From Lewinella sp. LCG006 (GTDB lineage: Bacteria > Bacteroidota > Bacteroidia > Chitinophagales > Saprospiraceae), in the NCBI RefSeq assembly GCF_040784935.1, contig NZ_CP160680.1:2037501-2101500 (forward strand): a DNA stretch of 64,000 bases, written 5' to 3'. The notes beneath the pieces were generated by a model, which was not told the origin of the DNA, made no database searches, and saw only the letters and a program-made list of their open reading frames with translations. Below, piece after piece: positions 25,582 through 34,365 of this stretch (its first letter is position 1; every line of letters starts with the position of its first letter). The translations under genes and the position numbers were made by a program.

Positions 25582-26388
25582 TTATTCTTCGACGGGGGGC
25601 ATCAAAGCACCTCTAAAACCTAAATAGAGGCTACAGTACACCCAGGGGAGAATTAAAAACAAGCCAAAGGAAACCACATTAGCCACGCCCGGGGCTGCTA
25701 TCGCTAAGGGAGAGAGCAAAATACTGGCCAACATAAACATCGAAAAGAAGGTCAGTAGCAACATGAATTGTGCTCCCCAACGCTTGGTGACCAGCCGCCT
25801 ACTCAACTCCAGTGCCTGAAAAGGGTTGGCTCCCCAGAACAAAATCAGGGGGTAAGCCCAACTGAAACCTACCTGCAAGTAAATGAGGGGCACTAAGTTC
25901 AGGAAGAACACCGTCGAGTCGCTGCTGCTCATCGCTGGTGGTTCGGGTGGATTTACCGGATTGTTGACGACCTCCTGGTACCAATCCATAAAGCCAATCC
26001 GCTGAAAAAGGAAATAGATAGGAAGCACCACGATGCCCGTGATCAAAATACTGATGAGGTTATTCAAAACCAAGGGTGCTGCTTTGGGAATCGCTCCCCA
26101 AAAGCGTTTGAAGTCCCAGGCTTCTCTTTCCATTACACTGTGAGCAGCAAGATAAAACCCGGCATTCAGCACTGGCGAAATGACCAGCGTGAGCAACAAA
26201 GTCCCGATCCAACCCAGCCCCAACAAGGTGAAAACACTCCCCACAAAAGGGACGATTAGGGCGAAAAGCGCAAAATCTTTAAAGTGCTGCCGATACAAGA
26301 GCAGGCCTTCTCTCATCCTGAGCGAGGAGGAATGAAAATAGCCTTCGCTGATGACTTTCTCTAAGTGCTGTCTTTGTTCTGTTGTCAT
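25582..26388 (-). CDS. Multi-pass membrane protein, unknown
   Basis: A 268-residue protein with about six hydrophobic segments; a soluble N-terminal ~30 residues, then paired helices (FALFALIVPFVGSVFTLLG, GTLLLTLVISPVLNAGFYLAA) and a W/R-rich loop FKRFWGAIPKAAP. It resembles the Bacteroidota/Proteobacteria group of DUF-type membrane proteins with an ISPVLNAGFYLAA-like second helix. No functional call is possible. Confidence 0.7.
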   Translation of the reverse strand: MTTEQRQHLEKVISEGYFHSSSLRMREGLLLYRQHFKDFALFALIVPFVGSVFTLLGLGWIGTLLLTLVISPVLNAGFYLAAHSVMEREAWDFKRFWGAIPKAAPLVLNNLISILITGIVVLPIYFLFQRIGFMDWYQEVVNNPVNPPEPPAMSSSDSTVFFLNLVPLIYLQVGFSWAYPLILFWGANPFQALELSRRLVTKRWGAQFMLLLTFFSMFMLASILLSPLAIAAPGVANVVSFGLFLILPWVYCSLYLGFRGALMPPVEE

Positions 26389-26415
26389 AAGTAATTTGAC
26401 GGAAATAACTGATCC

Positions 26416-27066
26416 CTAATAGCGCTGCGTAATGGAAATTACCTTAAACGCATAACGCTTCAAGGCCGGAAGGGTTGACTGTATTTCTTGGTCGCCCATA
26501 AGTTGGGATAGATCTTCTTCCGCAAATTGCGCGGTATCAGCATCGTAGCCCAATACGACCAAAAAATCTTTATCAGCAAAGTTCCCTCCGTTCCAGTTGG
26601 TAACTGTTCCTCCATAGTCCCAATCGAAGCCCGTGAATTTAAAAGGCTTACCGTTGATTTTTTCCAAATCAGCCAGGCTACTCCCTACTTTCAAGCCTTC
26701 CGCTGTTGCCCACTCACTCCCCTCCTCCTGGATGCGGTACATGATCGGCAAGTTATCTTCGTCGAGTAGAACCTCTACTTCTTCGGGGCTATCGGGATAC
26801 AACACCAAGCCGGGAGCAGATTCGCCTTCGCCTAAATAAAATGGCCGCTCCATGATGCGATTTTTGCCGAGAAGGCGCATCAGATCAGCTTTCGCCAGCT
26901 CGCCCGTAAAGTCGCCAAAACCTTCACCGGGGCGAATAAGAAAAGTATTCTTGGCCACGGCACCCTCTTCGGTGCTTGTTTGGTCCTGGGCGCTTGCATC
27001 AGAAGCCGCCGGGCCGCAACTCCAGCAGCAAGCAGCGACGAGTAATAGTAAGACGATATTCTTCAT
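26416..27066 (-). CDS. Lipoprotein, unknown
   Basis: 216 residues from the ATG at 27066; the 17 extra residues upstream are rejected because the ATG directly precedes a signal peptide with lipobox (LVAAC, Cys13). The mature part begins with an acidic linker and continues with a domain containing FLIRPGEGFGDFTG and PFKFTGFDWDYGGTVTNWNGG, a pattern I know only from hypothetical Bacteroidota lipoproteins. Possibly periplasmic-facing outer-membrane lipoprotein. Confidence 0.75.
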   Translation of the reverse strand: MKNIVLLLLVAACCWSCGPAASDASAQDQTSTEEGAVAKNTFLIRPGEGFGDFTGELAKADLMRLLGKNRIMERPFYLGEGESAPGLVLYPDSPEEVEVLLDEDNLPIMYRIQEEGSEWATAEGLKVGSSLADLEKINGKPFKFTGFDWDYGGTVTNWNGGNFADKDFLVVLGYDADTAQFAEEDLSQLMGDQEIQSTLPALKRYAFKVISITQRY

Positions 27067-27131
27067 TATGCTTAACTTTATTCGGCACAAGTTAATCATC
27101 ACGTGGAACAAACCCAAAGTGTACTTTCATT

Positions 27132-27557
27132 ATGAACGCTTGCATCTTTTGTAAAATCGTTGCGGGACAGCTTCCTGCTCACCGCGTTTATGAAGACGAA
27201 GACGTACTTGCTTTTATGGATATCAATCCCATCAATCATGGTCACGTACTCATTATCCCCAAGGTGCATTATGCGGAACTGAGAAGTATTCCGCTGGCAA
27301 CCTCTACTGCCGTTTGGGAAGTTGTGAAGAAAGTGGAACAGGCTATTTGGCAAACTCCCGGTTTATCCTGCGAAGGAACCAATATTCTCCAAAACAATGG
27401 TGCTGCTGCCGGGCAGGATGTCTTTCACGCTCACTTCCACGTCATCCCTCGCTTGAGTGGTGATGGCTCTCGATTTCGCTTTAAATTAGTGCACAGCACA
27501 GACGAAACACGTAAGGAATGGGCTGAGAGCATAAAGAACCAGATGGATGCAAAATAA
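27132..27557 (+). CDS. HIT family nucleotide-binding protein
   Basis: A 141-residue protein with the N-terminal CIFCKIVAGQLPAHRVYEDE signature and the histidine triad HAHFHVIPR. HIT proteins of this Hint/PKCI type hydrolyse AMP-amide bonds of adenylated substrates. Start at the ATG at 27132. Its end overlaps the next gene by 11 nt. Confidence 0.94.
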   Translation: MNACIFCKIVAGQLPAHRVYEDEDVLAFMDINPINHGHVLIIPKVHYAELRSIPLATSTAVWEVVKKVEQAIWQTPGLSCEGTNILQNNGAAAGQDVFHAHFHVIPRLSGDGSRFRFKLVHSTDETRKEWAESIKNQMDAK

Positions 27558-28572
27558 TTCGCAGTGGAAAAACCTCTTTTATTGGGTTTACCTCTTTCTT
27601 GTTCTTCTCCCCTGCCTGGAAATAGCCCTTCTGCTCCTTGGCTATCGTCCTTACCAACAGGTAGGTTTCAAAATTGAGTCGACACCCAACAACTGCCTTA
27701 TCGCACACCCTTCGCTGGGGTTTGCCCTCCACCCCGGAACGTTTCGCGTGACCATCAACCAAGGCCTCACTTACCGTGCAACCCATGGTGCTGATTCCCT
27801 CCGCATTACTACTTACGAGCAGCAAGAGGAAGCGCTGCCTGCGATATGGTTCCTGGGCTGCTCCTACACCTACGGCATGGGCGTGGATGATAGCCTTACT
27901 TTTCCTTTTTTAGTGCAGAAAAACTTACCCCAGTTTACTACCAAAAATTTCGGCGTACCTGGCTACGGTACGGTACAGGGATATTTGCAACTGAAGCAGC
28001 AGCTTGCGAGCTATCCACCTCCAGCTTGGGTCATTGTTAACTATGCTGATTTTCATGACGATCGCAATGCACTCACGCCATCCTATCGCAGGGATTTATT
28101 CATGGGGTATCAGCGATCAGGTGCCGAGGTAGGTACGCTCATGAAAACAGCGGCTATTCCTTACGTGGAGCGTACCATGGATGCTTATCACATCCGCTTA
28201 TGTGCCTGGGACAGTATCTACCAACATTGGCCTTACCGGGAAACTTTTGCATCCATCAATTTTCTACAGGATTTGAGTGATCAAAAGCAAAGCCGCAAGA
28301 TGGACAAAATGGCCGCTACCCTCTTTGTTTTTCAACAGCTCAAAGCCTTGTGCGACCAACACCAGATCCGGCTTTTAGTCACCGGAATAACCCCTTCTTC
28401 TGTTACAAAAATCATGCTGGCAAAACTAAATACCTTGGGACTGGAAACACTCGACATGGCCGTCGACCTCAACCAGGCAACCTATCGAAATGCTCCGTAC
28501 GACGACCATCCGAATGCCAAAGCAAATGCTGTTTTCGCAAAACGTATCACCGATTTCATCATCCGGGAATAA
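27547..28572 (+). CDS. SGNH/GDSL hydrolase family membrane-anchored protein
   Basis: A 341-residue protein with an N-terminal hydrophobic segment (residues ~9-31) anchoring a periplasmic domain. The GDS-like block is FLGCSYTYGMGVDD (GCS in place of GDS, Ser as nucleophile), and the C-terminal block YDDHPNAKANAVFAKRI supplies the Asp-x-x-His dyad. Such proteins are esterases or O-acetyl-modifying enzymes. It starts within the HIT gene's last codons. A decayed second copy of its C-terminal end occurs at 30133-30243. Confidence 0.82.
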   Translation: MQNNSQWKNLFYWVYLFLVLLPCLEIALLLLGYRPYQQVGFKIESTPNNCLIAHPSLGFALHPGTFRVTINQGLTYRATHGADSLRITTYEQQEEALPAIWFLGCSYTYGMGVDDSLTFPFLVQKNLPQFTTKNFGVPGYGTVQGYLQLKQQLASYPPPAWVIVNYADFHDDRNALTPSYRRDLFMGYQRSGAEVGTLMKTAAIPYVERTMDAYHIRLCAWDSIYQHWPYRETFASINFLQDLSDQKQSRKMDKMAATLFVFQQLKALCDQHQIRLLVTGITPSSVTKIMLAKLNTLGLETLDMAVDLNQATYRNAPYDDHPNAKANAVFAKRITDFIIRE

Positions 28573-28673
28573 TTAGCGTTTTTTTCTAAAAATCAGGTAT
28601 TTATACCCTTGTTTCGCAATAGGATTTTAATAAATTTTTGTACTATTCCTAAATCCTTCAAACCCATATAATA

Positions 28674-30122
28674 ATGAAAGTTTCCACCACCTTTCTAACA
28701 AGGGCACTCCTTGTGAGTACCATAGCTACCCTTTATTTATTTTCCTGTACGCCGGAAAAACCAACTGATACCTCTACCTATGATGAGGTATTGATGGCAG
28801 AAGTTTCTACGGCTTGTGAGTGCGAAGCCAGTTGGTTCCCGCACAGTCAAACGCCAGCACCGCAGGAAGGCAAGGGCAGCCCATTCGACACGACCAGCAC
28901 TACTAATTGCATGTTTCACCAGTGGTCCTGGCAGAAATTTTTGTACCTGACCAAACCGCAGAGTGACGGAAAGCCACTCTTCCTGGAAGAATTCATCGAA
29001 GTAGATGCAAAAATGGAGGTCACGCAGCCACAGCAAGGAGAAGCCTTGGTCTTGTCGAGTACCGGGCAAGCTGGTGGCGGAGGAATCCTGAAAACCAACC
29101 CCCATTTCAGTACCAATCAGAGTGCTGCTACCGTTTATTATTCCATCCACATGAACACTACCATGTACGAAGCTGCTACCGCTTTTCGTACTGCCATTCT
29201 CAATGGCAGCTTACCCGCAAATAATAAAGAAACCTTTCCGATTGGCTCCGTAGAACTAAAGGTTTCGTGGGTGGATGCCGATGCACTTGATCCGTCGGTC
29301 GCCGATGCTTATTACACCACCACCGCAGCCGTACAGCAAGCGGATAATAGTTATAGGGTGGAAACTGTTGCACTGTTGGGTATGCACGTGGTAGGCGTAG
29401 TTATTAATCACCCCGAGTTTATCTGGGCTACTTTCGAACATCATGATATGGCTCCGGATTTCGACTGGAACACGAGCGAAGCTAGTTCGGCAACCGAAAC
29501 ATTGCTTTTTGGTACAGGGTCAACAAATACGCTGGAAGGAATCCAATGGGACGGGAGCAACAAAGTCCCCAAGTTGCCTAATAACGCTTACACCCTTTTT
29601 GAGTTTGGAATCCCTAGAACAAGCAATAATGCCTTTGTTAATACCAGCCAGGCTGAGCCTGCGAACTACAATAATATCATAAGCATTGATAGTTGTGTAG
29701 CGGCCAATTTACAAGACGTCTGGAACAATTACTACTACAAAGGTTCACTCTGGCTAAACATGGACGGCCTAACACCGACGCAACAAGCAGATACCATCGT
29801 AGCTCTGGCGAACAATATCGGGAACGTAGCACCAGGAGCAATACCTCGGGGCAGTACGGCCAATGCCAACCTTACAATGGAGACTTTTGAGCAGACCTTT
29901 GCTCCAGATATTTCTGAAACAAACGTTATCAGCAATATATCCAACTGTTTTTCTTGTCATGGTGGGGTAGGTTTTGCTAGTGACAAACCAAAATCCCCCA
30001 TCTATTTGAGCCATGTTTTCGACGGTTACCTACAGGCAGGTAAGGGGAAAACAATGCAGCAGATTAATGAGTTGAAATTCGTCCAGTACCGTGAAATGAG
30101 ATCAGGATTAGCTAAGCAATAA
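28674..30122 (+). CDS. Lipoprotein with a single haem-c motif
   Basis: A 482-residue protein with a signal peptide and lipobox-like LYLFSC (Cys25). One CxxCH motif (SNCFSCHGG, about residues 425-429) near the C-terminus would bind one covalently attached haem, and an upstream pair CECEASW is also present. The middle ~350 residues are not recognised but include TTTAAVQQADNSYRVETVALLGMHVVG and FIWATFEHHDMAPD. Likely a periplasmic or outer-membrane electron-transfer or haem-containing enzyme; role unknown. Confidence 0.75.
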   Translation: MKVSTTFLTRALLVSTIATLYLFSCTPEKPTDTSTYDEVLMAEVSTACECEASWFPHSQTPAPQEGKGSPFDTTSTTNCMFHQWSWQKFLYLTKPQSDGKPLFLEEFIEVDAKMEVTQPQQGEALVLSSTGQAGGGGILKTNPHFSTNQSAATVYYSIHMNTTMYEAATAFRTAILNGSLPANNKETFPIGSVELKVSWVDADALDPSVADAYYTTTAAVQQADNSYRVETVALLGMHVVGVVINHPEFIWATFEHHDMAPDFDWNTSEASSATETLLFGTGSTNTLEGIQWDGSNKVPKLPNNAYTLFEFGIPRTSNNAFVNTSQAEPANYNNIISIDSCVAANLQDVWNNYYYKGSLWLNMDGLTPTQQADTIVALANNIGNVAPGAIPRGSTANANLTMETFEQTFAPDISETNVISNISNCFSCHGGVGFASDKPKSPIYLSHVFDGYLQAGKGKTMQQINELKFVQYREMRSGLAKQ

Positions 30123-30132
30123 ACCAAACGGT

Positions 30133-30243
30133 GGCATTGCAACTGGAGAAAAGAGCCGTAGATGTCTGTAATAAGTCCTACAGATAATTATGCCCAACGG
30201 AATGCCATGGTAAATGCTATTTTTACAAAACGTATTGTCTGCT
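30133..30243 (+). pseudogene. Decayed fragment of an SGNH-hydrolase C-terminus
   Basis: Translated in two frames, this stretch reads AVDVCNKSYR and then NAMVNAIFTKRIV, matching AVDLNQATYR and NAKANAVFAKRIT at the end of the SGNH gene at 27547-28572. Over the last 36 nt, 29 positions are identical. A deletion of about 8 nt shifts the frame between the two blocks and an in-frame stop is present. It is the tail of a lost paralogue. Confidence 0.7.
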
Positions 30244-30262
30244 AAAGTAGACGATACGTTTT
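30227..30262 (+). terminator. Intrinsic terminator before the RND exporter
   Basis: Fourteen-bp arms (AAAACGTATTGTCT and its complement, one G-T pair) with an 8-nt loop, ending in a TTTT run. The left arm is formed by the tail of the SGNH-like remnant. Confidence 0.65.
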
Positions 30263-30284
30263 GTATTTATCAGCAAACGGTAAT

Positions 30285-32540
30285 TTGTCCCGACAACCTC
30301 GCATATTTTATCTCCTCATCACCTTGATCACTCTGGTTCAGGGGTATTTTGCTACGCAACTCAACTATGATTATAACATTGAACAGCTTTTCCCAAAGCA
30401 TGATCCGGAGCTGGCATTTTATGAAGAAGTCAAAGAGAAGTTTGCGCATCATCAGGACTACCTTATTCTTGGTCTGGAAAATACAGAAAGCATCTATCAA
30501 GGTGATTTCCTCCTACGGCTCGACAGCTTGGCGGATGTGCTTGAGCGGCATTCCTTGGTCAAAGAAGTCAATGCGCCCACCAACCTGCGCTATCATTTTC
30601 GTACGCCGCTAGGCATCCAAAGCTCCCCTTTTCTTCACCCTCATAACCCGGAACGCTACGCTGCTGATTCGGCTTTCTTGCAGGCTTATCCCGATGTTTT
30701 CCCGAAATTTATTGGTCGAGAAAACGATGCCGTCTGCGTTTATGTCTTTTTGACGGAAGCGCTGACGGACCAAAACAAGGAGGCATTTCGAGACTTCGTC
30801 GTCAAGCAAACCATGCGGCTGGGTTTTGAACATACGCACCTCTACGCTGATATTTACGCCCAGGATGCTTACCTCAAAGCATTAGAAGCCGAGATGTACT
30901 GGCTATCGGGCTTGGCTATCCTGCTTATTTTGGGTATCCTTTTTGTCAGTTTTCGCTCGCTGGCGGGGATACTGGTGCCTATTTTCATCGTTGCCCTGAC
31001 GGTTGTCTGGACCATGGGTACCATCGCTTTATTGGGCGGTACCATCAACATGATGACCGTGCTGATCCCCACCATTGTAGCCATCATTTCACTGAGCGAT
31101 GTCATTCACGTTATCAATCGCTTTAACGATCACGGGGAATTGCCCAAAGAGGAGGCCATTCGCTTTACTTTTCGGGAAATGCGTAGTGCTATTCTCCTGA
31201 CTTCCCTCACTACGGGTTTGGGTTTTGCTACGCTCGCTTATTCGTCGTTGCAACCCTTTATTGAGTTTGGTATTTTCACGACCATCGGAGTAGCTTATGC
31301 GTATTTATTGGCGATCTATCTGCTGCCTCCCTTGTTGCAGCAGGTTTCCGCATCCGCGCTAAGCTGGAAGGGCCAGCGATCAGATCGTCAGATCGCCGCG
31401 ATTTATCATTTTTTGACCCAACATCCGCGGTTGATTATAGGAGTCACTGCTGGATTGGTTCTTATTTCTCTGGCCGGCATGTCTAAATTGCGCATCAATG
31501 CCTACCTCTACGAGGAGCTTTCCGCCAAGGATGATTTTAGTAAAACCCTCCAGTTTTTCGAAACACACTTTTCGGGTATCCGCACTTTCAGCATGCACCT
31601 GGAAGTAGCTGATTCCTCCCGGTCGATCATGGACCAGGAGATACTGCAACAAATAGATCAACTGGAAAACTATTTGCTGGAAGATTATGGGTTGCGCGAC
31701 GTTTACACGATTGCCACGCAAGTCAAGCGCTTCAATCGGCTTCACCATCAAGGCCAGCCAGCCGCTTTTGCACTCCCTGCCGATCCCGATTTCTCACAAT
31801 ACCTTACGGATAAAGTGCTGGAAAACCGAGCGGCACTCAGCCTGCACGCTGTTTTGACCGATGATGAAAAAGCCACCCAAATAACGGGTAAAATGGAAGA
31901 TTTGGGCAGTGCTGTCATTGGGCAGCGCAATCAACAATTGACTACTTTTATCGATAGTGCCCTCGTGCCCGATGTGCTAAAAATTCACCTTACGGGAAAT
32001 ACGCTCCTTTTGGACAAGAGCAACCAGATCATCACCTACAAATTGCTCTACAGTTTGATTTTTGCCATCGTGGTAGTCTCCTTGCTAATGGGGTGGTTGT
32101 ACCGCTCCTGGCGCATCAGCTTGTTGGCTATTTTGCCCAACATCCTGCCGCTCTTGTTCATGCTGGGCCTCATCGGCTGGACAGGGATGGGGCTAAAAAT
32201 GTCGACCGTCATCGTGTTTACCATTGCCTTTGGTATTGCTGTAGATGATACGATCCATTTTATGAGCAGGCTGAAAAATGAGCTCAAAGCGGGGATTTCT
32301 CCCGCGGAAGCAATTGCCAACACCTACCGCTCTACAGGGAAAGCCATTGCAATTACCTCTATTATTTTGGTGCTTGGCTTTAGTGTATTGCTCCTTTCCT
32401 CTTTCCAGACGACTTTTACCACGGGCCTACTGGTCAGTCTGGCATTATTGTTTGCACTTTTTGCCGACTTGCTGTTGCTACCGGTATTATTGATGTGGTA
32501 CTACTCCGCAACGGACGCTTCCTCCAAGGCTGCTTCGTAG
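30285..32540 (+). CDS. RND/MMPL family exporter
   Basis: 751 residues from the TTG at 30285 (LSRQPRIFYLL...). The frame extends to 30261, but that start lies inside the terminator hairpin tail, so the next start is chosen; no ATG is available nearby. The architecture is a first helix, a ~180-residue periplasmic loop, five to six helices, a second loop and a second helix bundle, with the MMPL features VVWTMGTIALLGG, IVAIISLSDVIHVINRF and AFGIAVDDTIHFMSRLKNEL. It is a proton-driven exporter of hydrophobic compounds or lipids; the substrate is unknown. Confidence 0.85.
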   Translation: MSRQPRIFYLLITLITLVQGYFATQLNYDYNIEQLFPKHDPELAFYEEVKEKFAHHQDYLILGLENTESIYQGDFLLRLDSLADVLERHSLVKEVNAPTNLRYHFRTPLGIQSSPFLHPHNPERYAADSAFLQAYPDVFPKFIGRENDAVCVYVFLTEALTDQNKEAFRDFVVKQTMRLGFEHTHLYADIYAQDAYLKALEAEMYWLSGLAILLILGILFVSFRSLAGILVPIFIVALTVVWTMGTIALLGGTINMMTVLIPTIVAIISLSDVIHVINRFNDHGELPKEEAIRFTFREMRSAILLTSLTTGLGFATLAYSSLQPFIEFGIFTTIGVAYAYLLAIYLLPPLLQQVSASALSWKGQRSDRQIAAIYHFLTQHPRLIIGVTAGLVLISLAGMSKLRINAYLYEELSAKDDFSKTLQFFETHFSGIRTFSMHLEVADSSRSIMDQEILQQIDQLENYLLEDYGLRDVYTIATQVKRFNRLHHQGQPAAFALPADPDFSQYLTDKVLENRAALSLHAVLTDDEKATQITGKMEDLGSAVIGQRNQQLTTFIDSALVPDVLKIHLTGNTLLLDKSNQIITYKLLYSLIFAIVVVSLLMGWLYRSWRISLLAILPNILPLLFMLGLIGWTGMGLKMSTVIVFTIAFGIAVDDTIHFMSRLKNELKAGISPAEAIANTYRSTGKAIAITSIILVLGFSVLLLSSFQTTFTTGLLVSLALLFALFADLLLLPVLLMWYYSATDASSKAAS

Positions 32541-33760
32541 GTCACCTCCGAACAATTGTCTTCTACGAAAATGCGCTGAGCCAGGCTTTGCAATTCTTCC
32601 CTGGTAATGCGACGATACAGCTGGGCCTCCTGGTTGATCAATTCGGCATTGCCCAGGATTTCAAAAAAGGCAAGGTTAATCGCCTTATTGAGCACACTGA
32701 GTTCTGAAAAAATCAAAGTGCTCTCCACCTTGTTTTTTACTTTTTCCAATTCTCTGGTACTGATCCCTTCTTGCTTCAGCAATTCCAGTTCTTCCCAAAT
32801 TGCAGCCCGAGCCTGCTGGTTGCTAACACCTTCGACGGGCTTGGCCTCGATGATCAAAAGCCCTGGATCAATACTTCCCGAAACGTAGCAATCGATCGCC
32901 GAAAACAGCTCTTTTTCCTTGAGTAAGCGCCGATAAAGACGAGAAGAAGGCCCATTACCCAAGATATCCGAGAGCATATCCACGCCGTAGTAATCACGGT
33001 CGACCCTGCTGGGAATATGAAAGCCGAAGTAGAGTGCATCGGCAGGTTCCTGGGCTTTCAGCACCCGTTGTTGCAAGGTTAGTTGCGGTGGTTCCGGGGG
33101 AAGGATTCTTTCGATGATCGGCCCCGCCGGCAAGTGGCCAAACCACTTTTCCACCAAAACCTTTACTTCGTCCGTAACTACTTTTCCTGCGACAACAAGG
33201 ACTGCGTTATTGGGCTGATAATACTTGTCGTAAAACGCCCGTACATCCTCCAAAGAAGCCTCGCTCACATGCTCAGGTACCATACCTATGGTAGGCCAAC
33301 GATAAGGATGTACCTTATAGGCGAGCTCTGCCAAGTGGTGCCAAACATCGCCGTAAGGCTCGTTGAGACAAGTTTCCTTGAATTCTTCTACCACTACTTT
33401 TCGTTGCACATCCAACTTCTTTTCGCTGAAGCGGATGTTGTGCATGCGGTCGCTCTCCAACCAGAGGGCGACTTCCAGATTTTCAGCGGGCACAACGTTG
33501 TAATAGTTGGTGATATCGTTATTGGTAAAGGCATTGTTCTCCCCCCCTGCCATCTGCAGTGGATCGTCAAAATTAGGGGCAGCTTTGGTTCCACTGAACA
33601 TCAAGTGCTCAAAAAGGTGGGCAAAACCCGTTCGTTCCGGCGACTCATCGCGCGCGCCTACATAATAACAAAGATTTACCGTTGCCATCGGAGAGCTGTG
33701 GTCTTCGTGGACCAACACCCGCAAGCCATTGGCCAAGGTAAAGCGTTTATAGTGAATCAT
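32501..33760 (-). CDS. M16 family zinc metallopeptidase
   Basis: A 419-residue protein with the inverted zinc motif HLFEH (His48, Glu51, His52) and downstream Glu in VVVEEFKETC. The C-terminal half is the usual second M16 domain that forms the substrate chamber. No signal peptide is evident. It overlaps the exporter end by 40 nt on the opposite strand. Confidence 0.92.
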   Translation of the reverse strand: MIHYKRFTLANGLRVLVHEDHSSPMATVNLCYYVGARDESPERTGFAHLFEHLMFSGTKAAPNFDDPLQMAGGENNAFTNNDITNYYNVVPAENLEVALWLESDRMHNIRFSEKKLDVQRKVVVEEFKETCLNEPYGDVWHHLAELAYKVHPYRWPTIGMVPEHVSEASLEDVRAFYDKYYQPNNAVLVVAGKVVTDEVKVLVEKWFGHLPAGPIIERILPPEPPQLTLQQRVLKAQEPADALYFGFHIPSRVDRDYYGVDMLSDILGNGPSSRLYRRLLKEKELFSAIDCYVSGSIDPGLLIIEAKPVEGVSNQQARAAIWEELELLKQEGISTRELEKVKNKVESTLIFSELSVLNKAINLAFFEILGNAELINQEAQLYRRITREELQSLAQRIFVEDNCSEVTYEAALEEASVAE

Positions 33761-33817
33761 TTATTCTATTTAATAAACCACCATTTTAAGGTGGGGCTGC
33801 ATCTTGTTGCTGACGCA

Positions 33818-33825
33818 CAAAAGTA
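33818..33825 (-). promoter_or_regulatory. -7 element for the M16 gene
   Basis: CAAAAGTA on the top strand reads TACTTTTG on the reverse strand, matching TAnnTTTG, 58 nt before the M16 start. It lies just inside the leader of the divergent lipoprotein gene. Confidence 0.35.
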
Positions 33826-33833
33826 AGGACAAT

Positions 33834-34316
33834 ATGCGAAACGCTCTCCGGGTCATAATCGTTTTCGTCACGACCATATTCTTTTTCTTTGCCTGCCAGC
33901 CAGCACCCACAGAAAGCAGTAGCCTGGGACAAGCATCTATCTTGCTGGAGGATTCAAATGGATGGGCCCTGACGGTACAAGCGGATGGTTCTGGAGAGCT
34001 GCTCTACCAGCGCACCAAGCTCGAAAGTGTAAACTGGCCCAGCAAGACTTTTTCTTTCAAACAGTTGCGCTTACTTCCTGCTTTTGCACCACGCATCCAG
34101 GATACTTATCCCTATCGGTGGACGTATTGTAGCCAAACAGAAAATGATACGCGGCAATACGGCTTACCGGATACAGCTTGGGGAGCTGCCTGGTTTGAAA
34201 AAGCTTACCAAGCGCTGGAGACCGCCGAACTTACACCTTGTACCCTACGGAAATTGAAGAAAAATTGGGCTACCCATCCCCCGCCAGGCGTAAGCGTCCA
34301 ACAAAAAATCTGGTAG
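33834..34316 (+). CDS. Small lipoprotein, unknown
   Basis: 160 residues from the ATG at 33834, directly before a signal peptide with a Phe-rich core and lipobox-like FFFFACQPAP (Cys). The mature part has no recognised domain; it contains an RIQDTYPYRWTYCSQTENDTRQYG segment. It is divergent from M16 and convergent with the TPR gene. Confidence 0.65.
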   Translation: MRNALRVIIVFVTTIFFFFACQPAPTESSSLGQASILLEDSNGWALTVQADGSGELLYQRTKLESVNWPSKTFSFKQLRLLPAFAPRIQDTYPYRWTYCSQTENDTRQYGLPDTAWGAAWFEKAYQALETAELTPCTLRKLKKNWATHPPPGVSVQQKIW

Positions 34317-34365
34317 TTTATGATGAGTCGGGAAGTATCTTTTTATCGAGGATCTTCCCGCTTTT

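Noticed and set aside
33083-33826. 247-codon forward ORF opposite the M16 peptidase gene
   Set aside because: Antisense shadow of a gene with an intact HxxEH motif; no domain of its own.
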